From positions 1,054,001 through 1,118,000 of the forward strand of contig NZ_JAZAQL010000002.1 in the NCBI RefSeq assembly GCF_037081675.1: a DNA stretch of 64,000 nucleotides. The letters run 5' to 3'. The position numbers were made by a program, and so were the translations under genes. This DNA comes from Halorubellus litoreus. Lineage in GTDB: Archaea > Halobacteriota > Halobacteria > Halobacteriales > Natrialbaceae. Positions 50,295 to 59,621 of the stretch are shown in pieces (positions within the stretch are counted from its first letter, which is position 1; each line of letters starts with the position of its first letter). The notes under the pieces were generated by a model. It made no database searches and was not told where the DNA came from. It worked only from the letters and a program-made list of their open reading frames with translations.

Positions 50295-50356
50295 ACGCTC
50301 CCTGGCAACCACGCCTGGGAGAACACAGTAGCAGTTTCACATGAGAGACTCATGTG
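50295..50356. other. Two further hairpins upstream of the late operon
   Basis: CTCCCTGG pairs with CCTGGGAG (about 50299-50321), and CACATGAG-aga-CTCATGTG at 50338-50356 is a perfect 8-bp stem. Possible operator or terminator structures. Confidence 0.4.
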
Positions 50357-50417
50357 GACACGAACACTGTTCTTGAGGATTGTATTGACTCACTGTAATT
50401 GAGAGAGGGTTGAACGG

Positions 50418-50490
50418 ACCTTCCCGATGAATTACGGGTGAAATAGACTCATTGGAAGATCGAACATGGGTGTCCCACTGGGATACCACC
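50418..50490 (+). repeat. Dispersed viral repeat, degenerate copy 3
   Basis: CCTTCCCGATGA, then ACATGGGTGTCCCACTGGGA and GATACCAC, matching the blocks at 34531-34630 and 44798-44897. Immediately upstream of the first late gene. Confidence 0.5.
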
Positions 50491-50509
50491 CCGGAAACTC
50501 ACTCACGTA

Positions 50510-51301
50510 ATGGCATTTGGGGAAATAACTGGGGCGTCGACCGCTGAATTAGGCCAACTCAAGCAAGAGTACCTGGATTCACCCCTGTATCTGGAGACTG
50601 AGCGCCCCTTCGAGGAGGCGTTCTGTCTCATGCCCATCGGGAAGCAACCCGAGGAGTACGACGGCCCCCAGCGGTACTGCCAGAACCGGGCGAAGACGAA
50701 CGACGACGGGTCGAAAGCCCCGTTTTGTCGGTTCCACGGCGGCAGTTTCAGTTCGAATCCGAACCTCGACAACCTGGACCCACTTGCTAACATGAGCCAC
50801 GGATTTTTCCTTAATCGAAAGCACCTGATGGAGAACTTTCGCGACTACGAGCGCGAGTTCTACGAGGAGGTGATGTACGAGTGGCCCGAGAAGTACGGGA
50901 TTGACTTCGACGAGGACCCGAGCGCGATGGAGGATATGCACGCGCTCGCCCTGGCGATCATCCGCGACGGACGGGCCAACGACGTCATCAACGCGAATCG
51001 CGATTTGACCACCACGAAGGGCAATTACGGCCCGGATGGCTCTCTCCTTGAGCGCGAGGAGCAGGCTCACTACCTCATCAGTGAGGAACAGGCCCAGCGG
51101 CGTCTCGTCATGAAGATGAAGGACGAGCTGGGTATCTCCCGCAAGCACCGCGACGAGATCGGGCAGGCCGAAGACGCCTCTCGAACGGTCGCGGGCTTGG
51201 TTGAGGGGATGGCTGACGCCCTTGATAAGAGCGAACACGAGTATGACCCGGCGGCGTTCGAGGAATCTGAGCCTGAGAACGCTGACGAGTCAGAGAACTA
51301 A
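50510..51301 (+). CDS. Late viral protein, possible small terminase subunit
   Basis: 263 residues. Cysteine/histidine pattern FCLMPIG ... RYCQNRA ... FCRFHGG at residues 38-77 suggests a zinc site; the C-terminal half is helical with a long charged helix and acidic tail. First gene of the late operon, 5 kb before the large terminase. Small-terminase assignment rests on position and size; a zinc-binding late regulator is the alternative. Confidence 0.45.
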   Translation: MAFGEITGASTAELGQLKQEYLDSPLYLETERPFEEAFCLMPIGKQPEEYDGPQRYCQNRAKTNDDGSKAPFCRFHGGSFSSNPNLDNLDPLANMSHGFFLNRKHLMENFRDYEREFYEEVMYEWPEKYGIDFDEDPSAMEDMHALALAIIRDGRANDVINANRDLTTTKGNYGPDGSLLEREEQAHYLISEEQAQRRLVMKMKDELGISRKHRDEIGQAEDASRTVAGLVEGMADALDKSEHEYDPAAFEESEPENADESEN

Positions 51302-51303
51302 CG

Positions 51304-51651
51304 ATGTACCTGGAGCCGTTCAGTTCCGGGTACTATCTCGGGACCTGTACGGTCACGGAACACGGCGGCGACGGTGTGTTGCTTGCGGCTGACGAGTACG
51401 AAGACGTCGAAGCGCAGGTGTACGACCGCTATTCGGCGTTCGGATTGCCGGTTTTCGTGAAGATGGGACGCTCGCACTACGAAGTGCGCCCCGATGCGGC
51501 GGTTCCGGCGGATACGCTGGCGGTTTCGGCGGACATCCGCGGGAAGGCGGCGATTCGGGCGCATGAGTTCCGCGAGGTCCTCGTGGCGAACGAGATTAGC
51601 GCGAAGATGCTGGTTCAGTGGGACGAGTTCCTCGACCAGCGGCTCGCGTGA
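51304..51651 (+). CDS. DUF5802 family protein
   Basis: 115 residues. SSGYYLGTCTV, then FVKMGRSHYEV and VPADTLAV match DUF5802, a small family otherwise found on haloarchaeal chromosomes. Probably acquired from a host. Its stop overlaps the next GTG (GTGA). Confidence 0.7.
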   Translation: MYLEPFSSGYYLGTCTVTEHGGDGVLLAADEYEDVEAQVYDRYSAFGLPVFVKMGRSHYEVRPDAAVPADTLAVSADIRGKAAIRAHEFREVLVANEISAKMLVQWDEFLDQRLA

Positions 51652-51860
51652 GTGTAGATTGGGTGAGTTCCCCGGCTTCCCGTTGTTGCTCACCTATTAC
51701 GAACGACGATAACCCGGCTGACGTCCAGATTTTCAATTTCCGAGAGGGGTCCGAGCGCACCGCTATCGCGTTTTGGTGGACTGGTGGCGTTTACGGACAC
51801 TCGGATTGCTGGATCAGGGCCGGGAAGGGGGATTTTGTGTCTCTTGACGCGTCCCTCTAA
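51648..51860 (+). CDS. Small viral protein, unknown
   Basis: 70 residues from the GTG at 51648. Aromatic middle (TAIAFWWTGGVYGHSDCW). Coupled to the DUF5802 gene by a 4-base overlap. Confidence 0.45.
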   Translation: MSVDWVSSPASRCCSPITNDDNPADVQIFNFREGSERTAIAFWWTGGVYGHSDCWIRAGKGDFVSLDASL

Positions 51861-51893
51861 GAAAACCCTAAGAAAAACCTATAAATTAGACAA
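51858..51893 (+). promoter_or_regulatory. Viral TAAGAAAACCC motif before the gene at 51894
   Basis: TAAGAAAACCCTAAGAAAAA, CCTATAAATTAGACAA, ATG. Two AAGAAAA-ACC repeats spaced 13 bases; TATAAAT is embedded but close to the ATG. Confidence 0.55.
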
Positions 51894-52340
51894 ATGACGA
51901 GCATTTACAACAACTTCAAGACCCTCCTGTTCAACGGTAGCATCGACCTCGACGCGGACACCCTCAAGGTCGCTCTCGTTGCAGACGACATCGCGTACAC
52001 CCCCGACATCGACACCGAAGTCTACGTCAACGACGTTCTCGACGACGTGACCGCGAGCGAGCTGAACGCGACCAACTACGCTCGCAAGACGCTCGCCCCG
52101 AGCATCAGCCAGGACAACGTTGACAACGAGGCCGTCATGGACGCGACGAACCTCACCTGGAGCGCCCTCGGCGGCTCCACGGACGACACGATTCAGGGCG
52201 CGCTCATCTACAAGGAGGTCACGAACGACGCCGACAGCCCCGTTCTCGCGTACATGACGAGCGCGGACTTCCCGCTCCCGACGAACGGCGGTGACGTCTC
52301 TATCGAGTGGGACGTCGCTGGCGTGCTGACCCTCGGGTGA
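51894..52340 (+). CDS. Phage-type structural protein
   Basis: 148 residues. MTSIYNNFKTLLFNGSIDLD, TLKVALVADDIAYTPD and the late GGDVSIEWDVAGVLTL follow the pattern of a common tailed-phage structural protein (minor tail/decoration) starting with xLYxxFKxxLLNGxIDL. Immediately precedes the tail fibre gene. Confidence 0.65.
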   Translation: MTSIYNNFKTLLFNGSIDLDADTLKVALVADDIAYTPDIDTEVYVNDVLDDVTASELNATNYARKTLAPSISQDNVDNEAVMDATNLTWSALGGSTDDTIQGALIYKEVTNDADSPVLAYMTSADFPLPTNGGDVSIEWDVAGVLTLG

Positions 52341-52348
52341 GGTGACTG

Positions 52349-55300
52349 ATGCCCGTTGAATCAATCGACTCCTGGGAAGACGGGAACTTCAATGGGTGGA
52401 CCCAATCCTATGGCAACGGCACGATCACCACGAACTTCGCGACTGACGGAACGAGTGGTGTCGAAGCCTCCAACGGCCTCAAGGAGAGGCTGGAGAGCCA
52501 GCCTGGGGATGGTCTTCCGACCTACCCCGTCAAGGGAGACACCATCTACCTGGACATGGAGTCCAGCATCGGTGACGCAACCGCGGCCACGACCCAGGTC
52601 CAAGTTCACTTTGGGTGGGACGGCGTGGACGACGAGTACCGCCTGGACGTCGACGTTCAGGGTGGCGCACTCGAACTATGGGAACTTGGCTCCCAGCAGG
52701 CCCGAATCGGCGTTGATTGGGGCCTCACTGTCAATGCGAACACCCACTACGAGATAAAGATCGTATGGGACGACGGCACGCTCGGTGGCGCGGACGGTGA
52801 CATAACCGCCACGCTCCGTGATGTGGCCGCTGACACGGTTACCGCGAGTGTTTCCGCGAACAGCACGTACCGGAGCGATGGCGGCGTCAAGATTTTCCAG
52901 ACACCTGATACCGGCGAGCGCGTCAACGTGGACTACTTCCGCGTCGAGCGCCCCGCGTCATCCAGCCCACAGACGGCTGTCATTGACGGTCCCGCGGGCC
53001 TGAACATTACCGGCTACAACGTTCAGACCACGGGCGGTGTCGTCACTGAAACCACGACCATCGTGGATTCCTGGGAAGACGGGAACACGAACAACTGGAC
53101 TGTTATCTACGGCGATGGCAGTATCACGACGAACTTCGCGACCGAGGGCACCAGCGGCTACGAAGTCTCCGGTGGCCTCAAGGAGCGCCTGGAGAGTACC
53201 TCCGGCCTCCCGATCTACCCCGAGAAGGGCACGAAGTTCTACCTGGACTTCGAGACGACGGTCGGCTCCGCGACCGCGACCACTGGTGAAGTCCATCTCT
53301 ACTTCGGGTGGGATGGCGTCGACGACGAATACCGCGTTGACTGTGACATCCAGAGCGGGAATCTGGAGATGTGGGAGCTTGGAAGTTCCCAACAGCGAAT
53401 CGCCGTCGACTTCGGGGCATCTTACGCCGCGAACACCGCATACCAGCTCGAAATCGTTTGGGACGACGGTACGATAAGTGGTGCTGACGGCGACATTACC
53501 GCGACCGTCACGGAGATTGGGAGCGGGACCGTCGTGTCCACGATTACGGCAAACTCGGCGTACCGCATCAACGGCGGCGTCAAGATATTCCAGCAGAGCG
53601 ACACGGGTGGACGAGTCAACGTTGACAACTTCCACGTCGTCGAGCCTGGAAACGCGGCTCCGACGAACACCACGTCACAGACGAACATTGGTGGCGGAAC
53701 CGGATACGGACACACCGTCGACCCGAGTGAAGCAACGGTCACGGTCAGTACGCTCTCGGGAATCACGAGCGCACTATCCTCGGCCTCGGCTGGGGACATC
53801 GTGTACATCGACGGCAGTGCGAGCATCGACGCGGGGTCGACGCACATCAACGTCCCACCGGACGTCACGCTGGCTTCTGACCGAGGCATCAACGACGCAC
53901 CGGGCGCACACATCTACACGGCGGCTGAACCTGGTGAGGTTATCCAGGTCAACGACGGTGCCCGGCTGACGGGTATCCGACTTGAGGGGCCGCACCCCGG
54001 CTCCGATACCACGGGTAGCTCCAGTGCGAGTGGCGTGGAGATGTTCCACACCGCGGAAGTGGATAACTGCGAGATTTGGGGGTTCAGCTTCGCAGGCATC
54101 GACATTGAACCCAGCACGGTCGACGCGCACATACACCACAATGTAATTCGCGAGTGTAACAAGGACGGCCTCGGCTACGGTGTCTCCGTGGACGGCGGGA
54201 ACCCGATAATTGAGTACAACTACTTCAATTACAACCGCCATGACGTCGCCACGACGGGCGACAACTACGGCTACAGGTTCCGGTACAACCACTGTGGCCC
54301 CTTGCAGGTTCTCCACAACATCGACGCGCACTCCCCCGCAGGGACGCGCTACGAGATTCACAACAACGTTGTGGAGACGATCTTCCGAACGTGGGACGAC
54401 CTTCACAACCACATCGTTGTGATTCGGGATGTCCCGAACGACGAGTGTGTGATTTGGGATAACTGGTTCTTCGCGGACGAAGCTATCCCGAGTCTGTCTG
54501 GACCAACTGACACCTACGGACAGGTCATCATCCAGACCACCTCGACGTGGCAGAACATGAACTTCTACGGGAACCACTACGGGACCGACCCTGGTATCAC
54601 GTATGAAGACATCATCCCTGGGTACAACGGGTACCGAACGACGGGCGAAAACCCGCCAAGCGCCGGTTCGCAGGCGGCGACCATCAATCGAGGGACGCTG
54701 ACGGCTTCTGCGTTCTCTCCCACGGCAACCATCGGGAAGGTTGTGAGTATGTCGGTTGCGGGCTTGAGCCTCAGTGGTGGCTCTCCCACGACGGCCACGG
54801 GGTCGGTAAGTGCAACGCCAACGCCGTCTTCGATGGCGGTGGGCGCGTTCTCGCCGCTGGCCGGTGTCTACACGAAGGTTGCGGCTGACCGCGGTCGGCT
54901 CCGCTTCAAGGACACCACGCCGACGATGAGTGTCGGACCCCGGTCGGTCCCGGCGAACCCATCGAGTCTCGCGCTCGCGTCATCGAACCCGCGGGCGATT
55001 CCCGGTGTGTCGATTGCCACGCCCGCACTCGGTGGCCTCTCGGTCATCGGGTACGACGCAACGATTGACCTTGCACGGCGAGCGGTTCCGGGTGAGACGG
55101 CACACCTGTCGCTCACCGCCCTGGACGTCGACAAGAACGTCGGGGCAGTCTCCGCGATTGGAGACACGGGATTCCTGACCGTGGGCGGTATTGAACCCGC
55201 TGTAACGTGGATTCTCGACCTTGCGGCGGTCGCGGACACTGGCGAACTGGTCTTCACGGGACTCGACCCCACGAAGTCGACCGGTCCAGTGAGTGCGACC

Positions 55301-55633
55301 ACCGACAGCGAGTCCATGGCCCTCGGGTTCGTGGCTCCGCTGGTTACGTGGTCGCAGATCGCGGTCACCGACGCCACGCCGACGCTCTCGCTTACGAGTA
55401 CGGACATCGTGTCCGCGACTCCTGGCGAGTCTATCTCGGTGCCAGACGTCGGTGAACTACTGGTCGGCGTTCCAGTTGACCCGAGTGTGAGTAACACCGT
55501 CTTCGCGGTGATGCTTCCGGGGAGGCTCGAACTGGATTCGGTTGACCCTGCTGTCTTCAACCGACTGTTCGATTGGGACCGCGTGTCTCGAACCGGGACG
55601 CGCCGCATTGACATCTTCAAAGACCGAAAATGA
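52349..55633 (+). CDS. Tail fibre/adhesin with two LamG-like repeats and a beta-helix
   Basis: 1094 residues. Residues 1-205 and 230-430 are an internal duplication (DSWEDGNxNxWTxxYGxGxIT start; DDEYRxDxDxQxG middle; GGVKIFQxxDTGxRVNVDxF end), resembling lectin/LamG jelly rolls. About 455-770 is a right-handed parallel beta-helix (NVPPDVTLASDRGIND; VDNCEIWGFSFAGIDI; IHHNVIRECNKDGLGYGVSV). The last 320 residues are a set of about 45-residue repeats with ATxxTxSLxxGxxxP. A receptor-binding or glycan-cleaving spike is the natural role. Confidence 0.75.
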   Translation: MPVESIDSWEDGNFNGWTQSYGNGTITTNFATDGTSGVEASNGLKERLESQPGDGLPTYPVKGDTIYLDMESSIGDATAATTQVQVHFGWDGVDDEYRLDVDVQGGALELWELGSQQARIGVDWGLTVNANTHYEIKIVWDDGTLGGADGDITATLRDVAADTVTASVSANSTYRSDGGVKIFQTPDTGERVNVDYFRVERPASSSPQTAVIDGPAGLNITGYNVQTTGGVVTETTTIVDSWEDGNTNNWTVIYGDGSITTNFATEGTSGYEVSGGLKERLESTSGLPIYPEKGTKFYLDFETTVGSATATTGEVHLYFGWDGVDDEYRVDCDIQSGNLEMWELGSSQQRIAVDFGASYAANTAYQLEIVWDDGTISGADGDITATVTEIGSGTVVSTITANSAYRINGGVKIFQQSDTGGRVNVDNFHVVEPGNAAPTNTTSQTNIGGGTGYGHTVDPSEATVTVSTLSGITSALSSASAGDIVYIDGSASIDAGSTHINVPPDVTLASDRGINDAPGAHIYTAAEPGEVIQVNDGARLTGIRLEGPHPGSDTTGSSSASGVEMFHTAEVDNCEIWGFSFAGIDIEPSTVDAHIHHNVIRECNKDGLGYGVSVDGGNPIIEYNYFNYNRHDVATTGDNYGYRFRYNHCGPLQVLHNIDAHSPAGTRYEIHNNVVETIFRTWDDLHNHIVVIRDVPNDECVIWDNWFFADEAIPSLSGPTDTYGQVIIQTTSTWQNMNFYGNHYGTDPGITYEDIIPGYNGYRTTGENPPSAGSQAATINRGTLTASAFSPTATIGKVVSMSVAGLSLSGGSPTTATGSVSATPTPSSMAVGAFSPLAGVYTKVAADRGRLRFKDTTPTMSVGPRSVPANPSSLALASSNPRAIPGVSIATPALGGLSVIGYDATIDLARRAVPGETAHLSLTALDVDKNVGAVSAIGDTGFLTVGGIEPAVTWILDLAAVADTGELVFTGLDPTKSTGPVSATTDSESMALGFVAPLVTWSQIAVTDATPTLSLTSTDIVSATPGESISVPDVGELLVGVPVDPSVSNTVFAVMLPGRLELDSVDPAVFNRLFDWDRVSRTGTRRIDIFKDRK

Positions 55634-55953
55634 CCGTTTTCACGCTAACACAGAACGACACGTCACCGCCCATCGGCGGGAACGTCACGGGCGAGCGCGG
55701 TGAGATGATCGACGTCACCGGGTGTGACGTCCGCTTCATGATGAAGCCCATCGGGGGCGACACCCTGACCGTCGACGACGACGGACAGGTGGTCGATGGA
55801 CCGCGCGGCGTGGTTGGATACGGCTGGAAGGCCGCCGATACCGCCGAACATGGCACGTTCCAGGCCGAGTTTGAGCTGACGTACCCCGATGGGACGGTCG
55901 AAACGTTCCCCTCGGAGTCGTTGACGGTCATCATCAAGCCGGACCTCGGATGA
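55630..55953 (+). CDS. BppU-like baseplate/fibre attachment protein
   Basis: 107 residues, all beta. FTLTQNDTSPPIGGNVT and DVTGCDVRFMMKP match the N-terminal domain of BppU (upper baseplate) proteins. ATGA overlap with the fibre stop supports a joint role in host-adhesion structure. Confidence 0.6.
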   Translation: MTVFTLTQNDTSPPIGGNVTGERGEMIDVTGCDVRFMMKPIGGDTLTVDDDGQVVDGPRGVVGYGWKAADTAEHGTFQAEFELTYPDGTVETFPSESLTVIIKPDLG

Positions 55954-56234
55954 ACGACCAGGACGTAATCGAGGCGATTGACCGCTTTCTCGCGTTCAAT
56001 TTCCCGCAGATTGCGATGCACGGTGGCGAATCATACGTCGAAGCCGTGGATTTGGACGCTGGACACGCGGTTCTCGCCCTGGACGGGGCGTGTGACGGTT
56101 GTGGGTTGTCTCCCATGACGACCGCCGCTATCCAGCAACGCCTTCCCGCGGAAATCCCCGAAATCGCGACCATCGAGGTACGCGTCGGAACCGACCAGAC
56201 CGCCCAGGCGGGCGCTGGCGACGTTCCGTTTTAG
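55950..56234 (+). CDS. NifU C-terminal-domain (Nfu-type) protein
   Basis: 94 residues. FLAFNFPQIAMHGG and LDGACDGCGLSPMTTAAI (Cys48 and Cys51) are the Nfu signature that binds and delivers an iron-sulfur cluster. Typical of haloarchaeal NifU-like proteins, but here embedded in the late structural operon (ATGA overlap with the BppU-like gene). Probably host-derived; role in virion assembly or infection unknown. Confidence 0.8.
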   Translation: MNDQDVIEAIDRFLAFNFPQIAMHGGESYVEAVDLDAGHAVLALDGACDGCGLSPMTTAAIQQRLPAEIPEIATIEVRVGTDQTAQAGAGDVPF

Positions 56235-56246
56235 GAAACATCTCAT

Positions 56247-57926
56247 ATGACTCGTGAAATAGCCGAACGTCTCTCCGAGGAAACTGGGGCGTCTGTCGCC
56301 GCTCTCCTTGAGCGGTGGGACGGACACCCCGAGCTTCTCGCCGAAGACCTGTTCCGAGTCAAGAGCCAGGAGTCGCACAAGATTGAAGACCTGGAGTTGT
56401 TCTGGCCGTATCAGCCCCAACTCCTCCACGCGTACTTCTACTCTGACGGCAAGATTCTCAACGTCTACAAGGGTCGCCGAATCGGGGTGTCCTTCATTTT
56501 CATGTTGGCACTCCTCATCGACGGGATTCAGACGCCAGGAGCGTTCTTCCCGATTGTCAGCACGCGGAAGTCGTCGTCCGAGTCTCGGGTGAACGACATC
56601 CGTAAGCTGATTCAGGAGGCGAAGGTCGAGATACCCGTCCAGAAGGACAACAAGGGCGAGATCGTGCTGTGGAACGGCGCGACCTTCCGCGCGTACACGG
56701 GGAACCCCGAGGGTGCGCGTGGTGACGACTCCGCGAAGGCCGTCTTCGTGGACGAGATGGCTTTCCTTGAGAACCAGGAGGATACGATGCGGGCGTTCAT
56801 GCCGTTCGTATCGCTCGGTGACGCGAAGATGATCCAGGTCAGTACGCCGAAGGTGGCGAACGACCTGTTCATGACGACGCACCGCCGCGGGAACACCCGT
56901 GGGCTGGACGAGGAGGGCCACCCGGTCCCCATCTGTATCAAGCAACCGTCGTTCAAGAACCCGGACGCGATTGACATTGAGACGTCGCTGTTCAAGCAGG
57001 ACGTCGAGCCGGTGCGCCCGGACATGGACATCGAGGCGGTCGAACAGGAGCGCGCACAGGACCCACAAGGGTTCGCCCAGGAGTACCTGTGCCGTCCTAT
57101 CAGCGACGAGTACCGGTTCTTCTCCGTGGCGTCGATTCAGGCCGCCATGGAAGCTGGCGGGAAGGAGGTGTTCGGACCCTCCGTGTCCCCACAGTACGGC
57201 GGGACGATGGTTGCGGGTGTGGACTTCGGGATGACCGACGACGAGACGGTTATCTCGGTGTTCGAACACACCGGGAAGAAGCGCCACCTGCGCTACCAGG
57301 AGGTACTGGATCGGCGCGCGCTCGAACTATCCGGCATTGAGAACCCCGACCGCGCGAACCCGAATCATATCGCCAAGCGCCTCAAGCAACTGAAGGCCCA
57401 GCTCGGCGTCGAACACTTCGTGATGGACGCGACCTCGTTCGGGAAGTCGTTCAAGACCATCATCGAAGACGCAATCGGGTACGGCGTTCACGGCTTCGAC
57501 TTCAATGACCGTGACGGCGTGAAGCAGATGATGGGTGACCTGAACTACGGCCTGCGGAACGGCCTGGTCACCCTCCACGACGACGACCGGATGTTCGACC
57601 AGTTGTCGTCGATTGTGAAGGTCCAGAAGGAAGACCATCAGAAGCCGAAGTTCACCGGGAAGGAGCAGTCCAAGGACGGCAAGGACGACATTGCCATGTC
57701 CGTCATGTTGGGCGCGTACCCGGTGATGTTGGATACGTCGCGGTCGACGCAAATGCACGCAAAGGAGCGTGAGGTGGAGTCGTTCGGTGAAGGAGTTACG
57801 CCGTCTGCCGCCCGGTCGCGGGCTGGTGAGGCGTATCGACCCGAGGAGACGCACCCGGTTGCGTTTGGGGCGACGAACGTGAAGCGGGGGAACAGGAAGA
57901 CGTACAGCGCCCGGTACCGGCGGTAA
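56247..57926 (+). CDS. terL: Large terminase subunit (DNA-packaging ATPase/nuclease)
   Basis: 559 residues. ATPase: Walker A-like KGRRIGVSF (about 74-82), Walker B KAVFVDEMAF (about 164-173) and coupling motif QVSTPK. Nuclease: VAGVDFGMTDDE (about 325), VEHFVMDATSFGKSF and KDDIAMSVMLGAYP supply the RNase H-like acidic residues. Cuts concatemers and powers headful or cos packaging. Followed closely by the portal gene. Confidence 0.9.
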   Translation: MTREIAERLSEETGASVAALLERWDGHPELLAEDLFRVKSQESHKIEDLELFWPYQPQLLHAYFYSDGKILNVYKGRRIGVSFIFMLALLIDGIQTPGAFFPIVSTRKSSSESRVNDIRKLIQEAKVEIPVQKDNKGEIVLWNGATFRAYTGNPEGARGDDSAKAVFVDEMAFLENQEDTMRAFMPFVSLGDAKMIQVSTPKVANDLFMTTHRRGNTRGLDEEGHPVPICIKQPSFKNPDAIDIETSLFKQDVEPVRPDMDIEAVEQERAQDPQGFAQEYLCRPISDEYRFFSVASIQAAMEAGGKEVFGPSVSPQYGGTMVAGVDFGMTDDETVISVFEHTGKKRHLRYQEVLDRRALELSGIENPDRANPNHIAKRLKQLKAQLGVEHFVMDATSFGKSFKTIIEDAIGYGVHGFDFNDRDGVKQMMGDLNYGLRNGLVTLHDDDRMFDQLSSIVKVQKEDHQKPKFTGKEQSKDGKDDIAMSVMLGAYPVMLDTSRSTQMHAKEREVESFGEGVTPSAARSRAGEAYRPEETHPVAFGATNVKRGNRKTYSARYRR

Positions 57927-57946
57927 GACAACCCTTTCAATACTTT
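57924..57946 (+). promoter_or_regulatory. Viral TAAGACAACCC motif between terL and portal
   Basis: TAAGACAACCCTTTCAATAC then TTT-ATG. The TAA is the terL stop codon; the portal ATG follows 21 bases later. Confidence 0.55.
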
Positions 57947-59353
57947 ATGGGAGAAACCAGAGATTTCCTTGAGCGACAACTACGCGACGGGAACCTTGAG
58001 TTCGCACTTGAGGCCCCGATTGGCGTAGTCAAGCAGAAGGGACCGGGTGGCAACGTTCGACCAACGGACCCTCCGGTTCAACAGATAACGGAGAACCGTC
58101 TGATTGCGGACACCGACCCCCATGTGGGCGAGGGCGTGCAGACGCTCGTCGACTACCTCGTGGGGTCCGGGTTCGTCATCAAGCCGAAGAACATCCCGTT
58201 CACCGACGAGGAACAGACCCACCAGGACATCGCGGAGTTGAAGCGACTCATTGAGTCCAGCAACTTCGAGGAAGTCCTACAGTTGTGGGTGTGGCACGCG
58301 CTCGTCGACGGCACCGGATACATCGAGATTGTGTGGGAAGACGAGGTGTTCTCCCCGCGATTGCTCCCGAGTGAGAAGATCAAGATTCTCACCGACGAGT
58401 TCGGGCGCGTCACCGGCTACGAGATGGAGGTTCCCGGCGACGACCCCGTGGAATACGGCCCCTACGACGTGGCCCACCTCAAGTTCCACTACCACCCCGG
58501 CGAGGATTACGGTCGCTCACTCATCGAGCGGTTCGGTGAACAGGCCGATATGCTCCGTGACATGGAGATCGACATGGCGCGCTTCGTCGCGACCAAGGCC
58601 TACCCGCCCGTGTTGTGGAAGCTCGGCACGGACGACCGACACTACACGCCCACGCAAATCGACGAGTGGCTGGATACCGTCGAAGCCATCGAACCGGATT
58701 CGATGCTCGCGGTCGGCCACGACGTTGACTTCGACGTGGTTGGCACGACGTCGACCAGCTCCCAGGGCGGCGTCTTGAACCTGGAGGGCACGTTCACGCA
58801 CCTCCTGGGTCGCATGAGTGCCGGGCTGGGTGTCCCGATGCACTTGATGCTTGATACGGAGGGCAGTCAGAATCAGGCGCTCTCGACGATGCCGAAGTTC
58901 GACCGACGCATCAAGCGATACCAGCGTATCATCAAGACTACCGTCGAACAGGTGGTGTTCCGGTCCATCATGGGCCACCCGACGCCCGAGGATTACCAGG
59001 AGGTTCTCCCCGAGTTTGAGTTCGGGGAACACTCCAGCGACGAAGAACGCCTGGAAACCCAGGAGGCACTTGACCTGTTCTTCGCGGGGTTCCTGACCCG
59101 TGAAGCGTTCGCGACTCGCGTCGGGATTGACCCCGAGGTCGAGATGCCGACCGAGGAACAGCTACGGAGTGAGATCGTCCCGGTTATCCAAGACCTGCAA
59201 GGCGCGGGTGATAACGTGATGAACCCGGACGGCGGACACCCGACGAACAATGGCACGGGCGGCGAGGATTCCTCTCGTGCGGCGAAGACCCGACAGAACC
59301 CCGAACGACAATCTGACGACTCCCGTCCAAAGCGGGACGTCCACAATGAGTAA
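57947..59353 (+). CDS. Portal protein
   Basis: 468 residues, HK97/SPP1-like portal. DPHVGEGVQTLVDYLVGSGF, VWHALVDGTGYIEIVW, YDVAHLKFHYHPGEDYGRSLIERF and the late GVPMHLMLDTEGSQNQAL are typical portal motifs. Forms the 12-mer through which DNA enters the head. The C-terminal 70 residues are low-complexity. Confidence 0.9.
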   Translation: MGETRDFLERQLRDGNLEFALEAPIGVVKQKGPGGNVRPTDPPVQQITENRLIADTDPHVGEGVQTLVDYLVGSGFVIKPKNIPFTDEEQTHQDIAELKRLIESSNFEEVLQLWVWHALVDGTGYIEIVWEDEVFSPRLLPSEKIKILTDEFGRVTGYEMEVPGDDPVEYGPYDVAHLKFHYHPGEDYGRSLIERFGEQADMLRDMEIDMARFVATKAYPPVLWKLGTDDRHYTPTQIDEWLDTVEAIEPDSMLAVGHDVDFDVVGTTSTSSQGGVLNLEGTFTHLLGRMSAGLGVPMHLMLDTEGSQNQALSTMPKFDRRIKRYQRIIKTTVEQVVFRSIMGHPTPEDYQEVLPEFEFGEHSSDEERLETQEALDLFFAGFLTREAFATRVGIDPEVEMPTEEQLRSEIVPVIQDLQGAGDNVMNPDGGHPTNNGTGGEDSSRAAKTRQNPERQSDDSRPKRDVHNE

Positions 59354-59365
59354 GGAATCTCATCC

Positions 59366-59617
59366 ATGGAAGACGACGAGAAGAACAAGTATCTCAGAGA
59401 CATTGCCACCCGAACGGCCAGGATAGACGAACGAACGAATCACATCAGTAACGAACTACAATCACTTCGCGAGAACGACGCCCGGCACGACGAGCGGCTT
59501 GATTCCTTGGACTCCCGCGTCCAGCGGAACACCATGATTACGAGTGGTGTGCTGTTCAGTCTCGGCTCGGCTATCACGGCGATTTTCGCGAAGCTGGGCG
59601 GGCTAATTCGATGGTAG
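59366..59617 (+). CDS. Coiled-coil plus TM protein (XhlA/holin-like)
   Basis: 83 residues: charged coiled coil (residues 10-52, ERTNHISNELQSLRE) then one C-terminal TM helix (ITSGVLFSLGSAITAIFAKLG). Layout matches XhlA-type membrane proteins near phage lysis or head genes. Confidence 0.55.
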   Translation: MEDDEKNKYLRDIATRTARIDERTNHISNELQSLRENDARHDERLDSLDSRVQRNTMITSGVLFSLGSAITAIFAKLGGLIRW

Positions 59618-59621
59618 AAAC

